A stretch of DNA of 11,795 nucleotides from JAOAPY01 sp041492185 (GTDB lineage Bacteria > Acidobacteriota > Blastocatellia > Pyrinomonadales > Pyrinomonadaceae), in assembly GCA_041492185.1 (NCBI GenBank), contig JBGPWL010000118.1:1-11795 (forward strand), in the 5' to 3' direction. The number at the start of each line of letters is the position of its first letter. Within the stretch, counting starts at the first letter, position 1. Position numbers and translations under genes: made by a program. The notes beneath the pieces are model-generated. The model saw only the letters and a list, made by a program, of their open reading frames with translations, was not told where the DNA came from and ran no database searches. Of the stretch, positions 6,129-11,795 are shown in pieces.

Positions 6129-7547
6129 TCACCAGCAGCCTGCATACCAGCGCGCGATCTCTTCCCAGTGTCCGTTCGAGAATTCGTAATAAACCCAATA
6201 GTATTCGGTGCACGGGTAGCCTCCGCCACCGCCTCCGCCACCACCGGTACCGTGCCCACCACCAGGTCCGCCACCAGGTGAAGGTATGGGAGTTGGAGTC
6301 GGATCTGGTTTGCAGGCACAGTCGTACGTACTCCAAGTGTAGCCCGGATTACACCCAACATTCTGCGCGTTGCAGATGCAGCAATTTCCGCTTATAGAAC
6401 TCTTGTTGGGATCACAGCCGGTTAGCGGATACATGGGGTAGTTAACGACTGATTGTGCACCCGGGCAAGGAGCGCAAATCCACGCGGGCAGATCCGGGCC
6501 CCCGATGGGCCCAGGAATTGTCCCGCAGGAGCAACTCGCATTTGGTTTTGTACTCGGGTCGCAGTCTTGCGGGGGTGTCGGTGACGGACTTGGTGTCGGT
6601 GTTGGAGTTGGAGTTGGCGTGGGCGACGAGCCGGGACATGATGGTGAATCATAAACGTCATCGTCAGGACACTCCATAATACCATCGCCATCGCAATCGA
6701 AGAAGCTGGCCGTGGTTTGTCTACACGGCCGGTCGGGTGATGTCGTGGCATGAAACCCCAGGCAGCCGTAACAGATTGAATGAAAGTCGACGAGTGAAAT
6801 TACATAGCGACCGCATGGGCCACACCCGTCTTGCGGCGGAGATCGCACTGAAGCCGATGTTGCAAGTCGATTTGAGCGGTGATTCTTCTTTGAGTCAGGA
6901 TGCGATTTCTTGATCCGGTAGTCCCCCAATCGCCCCCCTGCTTCGAAGCCCGTGCCGTCGCCGAAGCTAATGACACTAAAGCGCAACTCTAGTTTTTTCA
7001 TCAGCTCTGGGGACCTTTCGTGCTGAACCTTGAGGCCCTTCCTGAACTGCTCCGCTATCGTAAGGATAAAAGTTTCACCAGGGTCTATATGCGGATCTTG
7101 CGGGTCGGCGATCTTGCTGACATCGACGTTCTTTGTATCGCCAAAGTACAAATGAATTCCCGACTGGCCATTTCCTGGTGCTGGAACATCCGGGAAGATT
7201 AAGTACGCGAGTATGAAGTAAATTGGCTTGGTGGAAATGTTCTTGACTTCAATTTCCAAATCCTTATGCCACGTGTCTGACTGTAGGTTTTTCACTGCCC
7301 GAACTTCCAGCGGCATGTCCTTAAAGGTTTTGGTTTTAAGCTTCCTTTCTTCAGTGTCGCCTTGAAACCGATCAATCTCCTGTCTTGTTGGCTTCAACCC
7401 AAGCTGGTCTTTCCGGCGCAGGACTTTCATTCTGGGTCCGCCCGGTGCCGCACTGTTTTGACCTTTGCCGTAACGGGTCGTGATGATCACGGACGCGGAG
7501 ATAATGAGAAGTGAGATAAGCAGCCAACAGATTCGTTTGGGTAGCAT
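6129..7547 (-). CDS. Large secreted protein: KPI...F-x-DGT domain fused to Cys-rich PT-linker and Gly-rich segments
   Basis: A 472-aa exported protein of unknown function. It begins with a signal/anchor (about 6-24) and a charged stretch. A domain at about 80-210 follows, with VKNISTKPIYF (101-111) and ISFGDGTGF (193-201), shared with the 249-aa protein at 1610-2359. Next come a Cys-rich segment (242-304, with CGPC, CYGC and a DCDGDG calcium-type loop at 284-289), a PT/PS linker (308-325), and a second Cys-rich segment (329-412). Then follow a short PTPTPIPSP linker, a nine-Gly run (435-443) and an aromatic-rich tail bounded by C446 and C471. AAGGAG sits 8 nt before the ATG. The gene merges in one chain what the 447-2359 operon encodes as two neighbouring genes. 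No enzymatic motif is visible; surface adhesion or envelope roles are guesses. Confidence 0.86.
   Translation of the reverse strand: MLPKRICWLLISLLIISASVIITTRYGKGQNSAAPGGPRMKVLRRKDQLGLKPTRQEIDRFQGDTEERKLKTKTFKDMPLEVRAVKNLQSDTWHKDLEIEVKNISTKPIYFILAYLIFPDVPAPGNGQSGIHLYFGDTKNVDVSKIADPQDPHIDPGETFILTIAEQFRKGLKVQHERSPELMKKLELRFSVISFGDGTGFEAGGRLGDYRIKKSHPDSKKNHRSNRLATSASVRSPPQDGCGPCGRYVISLVDFHSICYGCLGFHATTSPDRPCRQTTASFFDCDGDGIMECPDDDVYDSPSCPGSSPTPTPTPTPTPSPSPTPPQDCDPSTKPNASCSCGTIPGPIGGPDLPAWICAPCPGAQSVVNYPMYPLTGCDPNKSSISGNCCICNAQNVGCNPGYTWSTYDCACKPDPTPTPIPSPGGGPGGGHGTGGGGGGGGGYPCTEYYWVYYEFSNGHWEEIARWYAGCW
6573..6626 (-). repeat. Low-complexity tract encoding the PT/PS linker
   Basis: A 6-bp-periodic GTTGGA/GTCGGT-like tract encoding alternating Pro with Thr or Ser at residues about 308-325. 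A shorter PT linker (about 6273-6305) and a Gly-rich tract (about 6219-6275) follow towards the C-terminus. Confidence 0.75.
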
Positions 7548-7785
7548 TAGGAAACTCCTTCCGGCTTCGCGAGTACGATGAAGTGTGGTCGCAAAGTGCT
7601 TTAGGGTTGAGTCTTGAGGAGTGCGGCAGCCGATACCGCTCAGCCAAGATGAGTATTAGCTATTGCGATCACCTGAACCACTCTTTCAATGAATGGTTCT
7701 ATATACCCAAAACACGGTGAGGTCAATCGCAAATCGCAGATCCGCAATCATGCGAAGAAATGGACAATGCTCTTTGCTCTTTGCC

Positions 7786-8835
7786 CTAAAACCGGATCAC
7801 AGTGTCCGGTCCGCCTTCGATGTGCAGCGTGTCGACAAAGCGGATATGTTTCGACTCAGTAGTCATCACCAGCGAGTGTGTGCGTTTCCCTGCTCCAAAA
7901 AATCTGACGCCTTTCAACAACGCGCCGTCAGTAACGCCGGTGGCCGCAAAAATTATTTTCTTTCCGGGCGCCAAATCGTCAGTGTCATAGACTTTATTCG
8001 GATCGCGTATGCCCATCGACTTCAGACGATCGAGCACTTGCTCCTGCGGCGGCACTTTGTCTTTATCAACTCCCAGGCGTTCAGCATCAAAAACCAGTCG
8101 CGCCTGGATCTCGCCGTTCAAGCATTTCATCGCCGCCGCTGTTATGACGCCTTCCGGCGCGCCGCCAATGCCGATCAACGCATGAATGTTCGTGCCGGCC
8201 ACCGCCGCCGAGATACCCGCAGAGAGATCGCCGTCTGAAATCAGCCGTATGCGCGCGCCGGCGTCGCGCACATCGTCGATTAGCTTTTTGTGGCGCGAAC
8301 GATCGAGCACGATCACCGTCAGGTCTTCGACATCGCGGCCCAAACGCCGCGCGATGTTTTTCAGATTGTCTTTGACCGGCGCATCAATATCGACAACGCC
8401 GCGCGACGATGGGCCAACGACGATCTTGTCCATGTAGATGTCGGGCGCGTTGAGTAGACCACCGCGCTCAGCCGCAGCCAGAACCGCGATCGCGTTGTTT
8501 GCGCCGAGCGCGCAAAGGTTGGTGCCCTCGAGCGGATCGACTGCGATGTCCACTTCGGGACACGAATCCGCCAGCTCTTCGCCAACGCCGAATCCGCCGC
8601 CGACTTCTTCGCCGATGTAGAGCATAGGCGCTTCGTCGCGCTCGCCTTCGCCAATCACAATCCGCCCGCGCATGGGCACCGTGTCCATCACCTCGCGCAT
8701 CGATTCAACCGCAACGTGATCCGAATACTTACGATCGCCCTGGCCCATCGTGCGCGCTGCGGCAATCGCCGCTGCCTCGCAGACGCGCAGGAAATCCAGA
8801 GACAACTCGCGCTCTGTATTCAACTCGTGACGCAT
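7786..8835 (-). CDS. glpX: Class II fructose-1,6-bisphosphatase
   Basis: A cytoplasmic enzyme that hydrolyses fructose 1,6-bisphosphate to fructose 6-phosphate in gluconeogenesis; in some lineages it also takes sedoheptulose 1,7-bisphosphate. The 349 residues match the family's usual length of about 320-350. The metal/phosphate motifs are present: GQGD (31-34, Asp34), IGEGERDEAPMLYIGEE (61-77), VDPLEGTNL (99-107), SDGD (200-203) and GIGGAPEGV (222-230, catalytic-type Glu228). AGGAG lies 9 nt before the ATG. It is a single gene separated from its neighbours by more than 200 bp on each side, so it is probably transcribed alone. A TGCTAGTAT extended -10-like sequence lies upstream, without a convincing -35. 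The coding sequence looks intact. Confidence 0.97.
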   Translation of the reverse strand: MRHELNTERELSLDFLRVCEAAAIAAARTMGQGDRKYSDHVAVESMREVMDTVPMRGRIVIGEGERDEAPMLYIGEEVGGGFGVGEELADSCPEVDIAVDPLEGTNLCALGANNAIAVLAAAERGGLLNAPDIYMDKIVVGPSSRGVVDIDAPVKDNLKNIARRLGRDVEDLTVIVLDRSRHKKLIDDVRDAGARIRLISDGDLSAGISAAVAGTNIHALIGIGGAPEGVITAAAMKCLNGEIQARLVFDAERLGVDKDKVPPQEQVLDRLKSMGIRDPNKVYDTDDLAPGKKIIFAATGVTDGALLKGVRFFGAGKRTHSLVMTTESKHIRFVDTLHIEGGPDTVIRF

Positions 8836-8966
8836 TTGACAATTCTCCTGATTCCGGAATTTTTCTGCTGCAGACCGGTTAAGACTCGCTCGCAGTTGAA
8901 AGAAATTGCAGTTGCATACTAGCAGAGCGAAGACGGAAATTGTAGCGCAATGAAGTTTCGGTAGTG

Positions 8967-8985
8967 TCCTAATTTGAAATTAGGA
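8967..8985 (+). terminator. Short palindrome followed by T5
   Basis: TCCTAATTTGAAATTAGGA can form a 7-bp stem with a 5-nt loop, followed by ATTTTT. It overlaps the left inverted repeat. The stem is AT-rich and so weak; it might belong to the element rather than end a transcript. Confidence 0.3.
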
Positions 8986-9030
8986 ATTTTTCTTCAACCT
9001 GGGTGCGCGAATTTGAACCGCGGAGTGGAA

Positions 9031-9282
9031 TCAAGAGTCTGACGGCTCATTGAATTGTAGAAGTTCCGTCAAGCCAATCTCTCGCGTATTCCCGTCCGCC
9101 GTCTTAACAGTATAAGTAACCGTGTAAAAAGTTGCTGGTGTGTCTTTACCTTCCCATACGGCATCTTCGACTGTCGCTGTATTCCCATCGCCATCTATTA
9201 TCAGTTCCTCTCCGAGCTTGAAAGGGAAATCTAGATCGACCGTGGCATTATGATCCGGATTCTTATGTTTTCCATGTGGGAA
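9031..9282 (-). pseudogene. 5'-truncated fragment of a small beta-rich protein gene
   Basis: A minus-strand frame is open for 83 codons between TAA (9283-9285) and TGA (9031-9033), with no ATG or GTG start. It reads as genuine protein (for example TVTYTVKTADGNTREIGLTE and GEELIIDGDGNTATVEDAVW), with alternating polar and hydrophobic residues typical of a beta-strand domain. The missing 5' end and its position inside the inverted-repeat segment suggest a severed gene tail. I do not recognise the family. Confidence 0.5.
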
Positions 9283-9338
9283 TTACAGCACGAGCCGTGC
9301 CATACTTCAACCTCAGACTTTCAAAAGGACACTACCGA

Positions 9339-9526
9339 GAGTTTCAGACTTCCGCATAATAGGGCGTACGAACAGAAGCTGGGCCTCAGACGTGTCCTTT
9401 TCAAAGAAGTGCTCCGGGAATGCATACGAAGGAGTGAATGCTGCGGGATTCCTGGATGAAGTGACGACATTGACGGGCAAAAGAAAGAAGGATATACAAT
9501 CAGGAGTTGTAGGTGTTTTTCGATGA
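9339..9526 (+). pseudogene. Decayed 3' end of a VxG/YxIxVE-family gene
   Basis: The plus-strand frame ending at TGA 9524-9526 reads ...GNAYEGVNAAGFLDEV..., matching the C-terminus of the intact 259-aa protein (GNAYEGMNAANFFSEV, residues 231-246). At the DNA level 9414-9445 equals 11025-11056 at 31 of 32 bases. The core domain is missing and the part preceding the match is not recognisable. One extra T near 9516-9520 relative to the leader at 3098-3202 shifts the frame. It now serves as, or overlaps, the leader of the next gene. Confidence 0.5.
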
Positions 9527-9542
9527 GGTTGGGAGAAGAAAC
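9437..9542 (+). repeat. Shared leader block, copy 2 (upstream of the plus-strand cluster)
   Basis: Inverted copy of 3098-3202 with about 93 of 106 positions identical and one indel. A 20-nt stretch over the -10 region (AGAAAGAAGGATATACAATC) is identical in both copies. Confidence 0.8.
9470..9498 (+). promoter_or_regulatory. Probable sigma-70-type promoter of the 9570-11691 cluster
   Basis: TTGACG (9470-9475), 17 nt, TATACA (9493-9498). Expected transcription start is near 9505, about 65 nt before the ATG at 9570. Conserved with the promoter at 3141-3169. Confidence 0.6.
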
Positions 9543-9569
9543 GACGAGTTGGCCCAGGATGGTTCTACT

Positions 9570-10340
9570 ATGAAAAACGGTAAGAATATAGCACTCATTG
9601 TGTGTGCGGTGATCGCCGTGGGCGCAACTGTTTTGGCCACATTTCAAGGACAGAGTCAGAAGAGCGCACAAAGTAAGAGCCAGGAACAGGCTACCCAAAT
9701 ACAGGAAGGGCAAAAGACTGAGAAGCAAAGGCAGCACGGCAAGCTCTTCAAGCACTCGGGTACGAAGTTAAGCGATATTGCAGCGCGGCAAACAGGCGAT
9801 GTCGAGGTTGAAGAAGGGGTGGGCCTGATGATGATATTGCCGCAGACGGGTCCACAACGACCGGTATTTCGATCGGCAGTGTGCAACGCCGATGCAGTGG
9901 TCATAGGTATCATAAATGATAAGTCATCACAGCTAACGGAAGAAGAGAACTTTCTATTTACGGATTACCAGATAACCGTCGAAGAAGTGATAAAGAACAA
10001 TGCAGTCGCACCTATTCAAGTCGCGGGAGCGATCACCGTGACTCGGGACGGCGGCGTCGTAGAGTTGAATCATCGAATCTTTCGTGCTAAGCGAGACGAT
10101 TTCGATCCTCCGCTGGTCGGACAGCGCTATCTTCTTTTTCTTCGTTTCATTCCAGCTACAGGCTCATACTTAGCGTATGGGAACGGTACCTTCCAACTGG
10201 AAGCTGAAAAAGTCCTCGCGCTCGGCCCGGCCGCTCGTGATGAAATGATAAAGAGCGGTGTCAGCAATCCGCTCAGTTTTCTCAGTCAAATACGTACTTT
10301 TGCGGGCAAGTCTGGTATTTCCAAGGAGAAGTCCAAATGA
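9570..10340 (+). CDS. Exported VxG/YxIxVE-domain protein, paralogue 2
   Basis: A 256-aa protein of unknown function. I start it at the ATG at 9570, not at an in-frame GTG at 9513, because the signal sequence (NGKNIALIVCAVIAVGATVLATFQG) follows directly, AGGA lies 10 nt upstream, and 9513 falls inside the shared leader. A Gln/Lys-rich spacer (28-60) leads to the core domain at about 105-215: VVIG (110-113), QLT (121-123), TDYQITVEE (131-139), RDGGVVEL (159-166), VGQRYLLFL (183-191). These line up with the 230-aa and 259-aa paralogues. It overlaps the next gene by ATGA (10337-10340), so the two are translationally coupled. Probably periplasmic, or anchored by an uncleaved signal. Confidence 0.85.
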   Translation: MKNGKNIALIVCAVIAVGATVLATFQGQSQKSAQSKSQEQATQIQEGQKTEKQRQHGKLFKHSGTKLSDIAARQTGDVEVEEGVGLMMILPQTGPQRPVFRSAVCNADAVVIGIINDKSSQLTEEENFLFTDYQITVEEVIKNNAVAPIQVAGAITVTRDGGVVELNHRIFRAKRDDFDPPLVGQRYLLFLRFIPATGSYLAYGNGTFQLEAEKVLALGPAARDEMIKSGVSNPLSFLSQIRTFAGKSGISKEKSK

Positions 10341-11116
10341 ATAGCAGGAAGATTCAGCTGGTGGCGCTCATCTTCGCCGCCTTCTCAGTTACCGTCCTGA
10401 TGATGTCACTGCAAGGTCAAGGCCAAAATAAGACCAGATCGCCAAGTCAACATCAGGAGCAAGACGTACCAATCGTCGATTACGGCAGCCCAAAGACCGA
10501 GTCAGCTAAGCTACAGTCAGAAGCAGATCGTACAAGAAGAGCGAGAAGTGCTCGTTACGATACGCGGCGTATTGTTAGGGATGTAGATACCGGAGGCACG
10601 CCGGTACTTGGCTTCTCTCATTGGGACGCTGCCCTTCCTGCACTACCAGTCGTTAAGAGCGCATTAGTCGTGATCGGTCAGGTCGTCGATGCCAAAGCGT
10701 ACCTCTCCAACGACAAGACTGGTGTTTATTCGGAGTTCGGCATTCGCGTCGAACGAATCTTCAAGAATGACAACTCCAGTCCTATCTCACCCGGACAATT
10801 GGTAAGCGCCGAGCGCTGGGGCGGTCGCGTGAGATTCCCATCTGGTCGTGTTCTGATTTTTGGCAATAGAGGACAAGGCACGCCGCGCATCGGCGAGCAA
10901 TATATCTTTTTCCTCGAGCGTAACCCGGAACAATACGCAGTTCTGACCGCTTACGAGTTGTTATCCGGCGAAGTCCATCCGTTGGACGGCAAAGCCGCGC
11001 TAGGCGGCGAAAACAGCGAGTGGCCCGGGAATGCATACGAAGGAATGAATGCTGCGAATTTCTTTAGCGAGGTTGAGAGCGCTGTCGCCAAGTCTCTAAT
11101 TGAGCCGGGAACGTGA
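10337..11116 (+). CDS. Exported VxG/YxIxVE-domain protein, paralogue 3
   Basis: A 259-aa protein of unknown function with a signal/anchor at about 6-25 followed by GQGQ, much like its upstream neighbour (FQGQSQ). A charged Arg-rich spacer (60-82) precedes the core domain at about 107-215: VVIG (111-114), YLS (122-124), SEFGIRVERIFKN (132-144), WGGRVRF (161-167), IGEQYIFFLE (185-194). The C-terminus carries GNAYEGMNAANFFSEV (231-246), repeated in the decayed fragment upstream. AAGGAG sits 8 nt before the ATG, inside the preceding gene. The protease-like gene begins 8 bp after its stop, so all three form one operon. Confidence 0.86.
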   Translation: MNSRKIQLVALIFAAFSVTVLMMSLQGQGQNKTRSPSQHQEQDVPIVDYGSPKTESAKLQSEADRTRRARSARYDTRRIVRDVDTGGTPVLGFSHWDAALPALPVVKSALVVIGQVVDAKAYLSNDKTGVYSEFGIRVERIFKNDNSSPISPGQLVSAERWGGRVRFPSGRVLIFGNRGQGTPRIGEQYIFFLERNPEQYAVLTAYELLSGEVHPLDGKAALGGENSEWPGNAYEGMNAANFFSEVESAVAKSLIEPGT

Positions 11117-11124
11117 GGTAGGCC

Positions 11125-11691
11125 ATGTTCGCACATTACCCGAAATGCTTATACGCATATGGATTCGTAATCGTGGGCTGCCTCCTGCTGGCTTGCGCGC
11201 AGTTCTTCGCGCGTGTCGATGCGCAGCAACCACAGTGTCCTACCATACCAAAGACTGGAGCATCGAACGCCTGGGCGCAGAATTCGCAAGTCACAGTTGA
11301 TATCGATTCTCGTTACACCCCCGCACAGAGAGAATGCATAATGCAGGGCATTAGAAGCTGGCAAGGGAACAATGGCGCTAACGGTAGCGCTTCGGGAATG
11401 ACTGTGACTTTCACGGTCGGTGTCGGTGAGATAAGTCACAACACGGTCGTTCTACAGCAAGCTCCCGCTGGTTCAAACGATATAGGGTCCACCACGCCCG
11501 TCCCGGGTCAAGACGGGCACTTAGATAGCGCAACTATGTCGATTAATAGGGGAGTCACTTCCTGCGATGCGCTATCAGAGGCGGCGGCTCATGAATTCGG
11601 TCATACGCTTGGTCTAGGTGACTACTGCACTACAACCAGCGGATGCGCAAACCAAACGGACTCCTGGTCGGTTCGCCTCGACTTTTTGTAG
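11125..11691 (+). CDS. Metzincin-like zinc protease, probably truncated at its C-terminus
   Basis: A 188-aa exported protein. The N-terminal signal sequence (about 11-33) is cleavable at VDA/QQ; an LLAC lipobox-like string (21-24) is an alternative. The body leads to HEFGHTLGLGD (156-166), the HExxHxxGxxH/D zinc site, here with Asp as third ligand as in snapalysin-type enzymes. Cysteines occur at 38, 71, 147, 168 and 174. The Met-turn and C-terminal subdomain expected after the zinc site are missing. Residues 181-188 (WSVRLDFL) are antisense to a convergent EF-hand-like gene, so the native 3' end appears lost at 11663/11664. Activity is therefore doubtful. It begins 8 bp after the preceding stop with a GAGG-like RBS and is the last gene of the cluster. 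Confidence 0.75.
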   Translation: MFAHYPKCLYAYGFVIVGCLLLACAQFFARVDAQQPQCPTIPKTGASNAWAQNSQVTVDIDSRYTPAQRECIMQGIRSWQGNNGANGSASGMTVTFTVGVGEISHNTVVLQQAPAGSNDIGSTTPVPGQDGHLDSATMSINRGVTSCDALSEAAAHEFGHTLGLGDYCTTTSGCANQTDSWSVRLDFL

Positions 11692-11795
11692 TCAAGTGAA
11701 ATGGACTCGACGCCGAGTTCCGGAAGCGTATGCAACTCTGAAGGCTCTGAGATGCCGTCGTGGTTGGTGTCCTGCCATAAACGCAGCCACGAGAA
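11622..11795 (-). pseudogene. 3' part of an EF-hand-like secreted protein gene, C-terminus replaced; continues beyond window
   Basis: The minus-strand frame is open from the window edge to TAG (11622-11624), 57 codons. Its first 44 residues (FSWLRLWQDTNHDGISEP...RRTDQ) match residues 313-356 of the 388-aa Cys-rich protein at 34 of 44 positions, including the EF-hand loop DTNHDGISEPSE. After Gln44 similarity stops abruptly; the paralogue continues YGNHFRYRAKV...GRWAWDVFL, but here the frame runs antisense through the protease gene (ESVWFAHPL...). This is a second member of the PT-linker/EF-hand family with its C-terminal module lost. The gene's 5' portion lies outside the window. Confidence 0.75.

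Larger units (their letters stand above)
8958..9338. mobile_element. Segment bounded by 13-bp perfect inverted repeats (possible MITE or IS remnant)
   Basis: TCGGTAGTGTCCT at 8958-8970 is the exact reverse complement of 9326-9338, enclosing 355 bp. The outer bases GGTAGTGTCC are of the kind seen at some IS ends (recalled, not searched). No transposase frame is inside and no convincing target-site duplication is seen. The content is a 5'-truncated gene fragment on the minus strand, which suggests a captured or eroded element. Confidence 0.4.
8836..9569. other. Gene-poor debris region between glpX and the plus-strand cluster
   Basis: About 730 bp with no intact gene. From left to right it holds the glpX upstream region, a 19-bp palindrome at 8967-8985 followed by T5, a segment bounded by 13-bp inverted repeats (8958-9338) that contains a gene 3' fragment, a decayed family 3' end (9339-9526), and the promoter leader of the next cluster. 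The other apparent frames here are short, lack ribosome-binding sites and are not believed. Confidence 0.7.

Noticed and set aside
8438..8922. Plus-strand frames opposite and upstream of glpX
   Set aside because: They are antisense to a highly conserved enzyme gene and have no independent support.
9250..9459. 69-codon plus-strand frame starting inside the inverted-repeat segment
   Set aside because: It crosses the inverted-repeat boundary, has no RBS, and the family-like C-terminal residues lie in a different frame.
9513..9569. Upstream GTG start for the 256-aa protein
   Set aside because: It would add 19 residues before a clear signal sequence and lies within the promoter leader; the ATG at 9570 fits better.

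Overview
The window looks like a chromosomal piece of a soil-type Acidobacteriota, most likely in the Blastocatellia/Pyrinomonadaceae direction. This is an inference from gene style: secreted Cys-rich proteins with Pro-Thr linkers and EF-hand-like Asp/Asn loops, a decayed TonB-receptor 3' end, a DUF2085 membrane protein, a GlpX-type fructose-bisphosphatase and dispersed palindromic repeats. No rRNA, tRNA, CRISPR array or transposase gene was seen.

Layout. (1) 1-446: no confident gene; a hairpin at 368-396 probably terminates the operon to its right. (2) 447-3063, minus strand: a tight three-gene operon for exported proteins of unknown function. From 5' to 3' these are a VxG/YxIxVE-domain protein, a protein with a KPI...F-x-DGT domain, and a Cys-rich/PT-linker/EF-hand-like protein whose TTG start overlaps the stop of the gene before it. 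(3) 3064-3717: a promoter-bearing leader, a 23-bp repeat, a palindrome of CACGGAG units and a TonB-receptor 3' remnant. (4) 3718-7547, minus strand: a processive GT2 glycosyltransferase, a DUF2085 membrane protein, and a large secreted protein that fuses the KPI...F-x-DGT domain to Cys-rich PT-linker segments. (5) 7786-8835, minus strand: glpX. (6) 8836-9569: debris, comprising a segment with 13-bp inverted ends enclosing a gene 3' fragment, a decayed family 3' end and a second copy of the promoter leader. (7) 9570-11691, plus strand: two more VxG/YxIxVE proteins and a zinc-metalloprotease-like protein. (8) To the window end: the 3' part of another EF-hand-like gene on the minus strand, overlapping the protease tail.

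The main theme is an apparently undescribed, repeatedly duplicated set of exported proteins in two divergent clusters flanking ordinary housekeeping and membrane genes. Three paralogues of one domain are present. Both clusters are preceded by the same leader of about 105 bp, about 88% identical and carrying TTGACG-17-TATACA. The 472-aa fusion protein joins the kinds of domain that the first operon encodes separately, which suggests they work together at the cell surface. At 11663/11664 the protease gene and the convergent EF-hand-like gene appear to be fused tail to tail, with both truncated. Functions of the family proteins are not known to me and are left unnamed.
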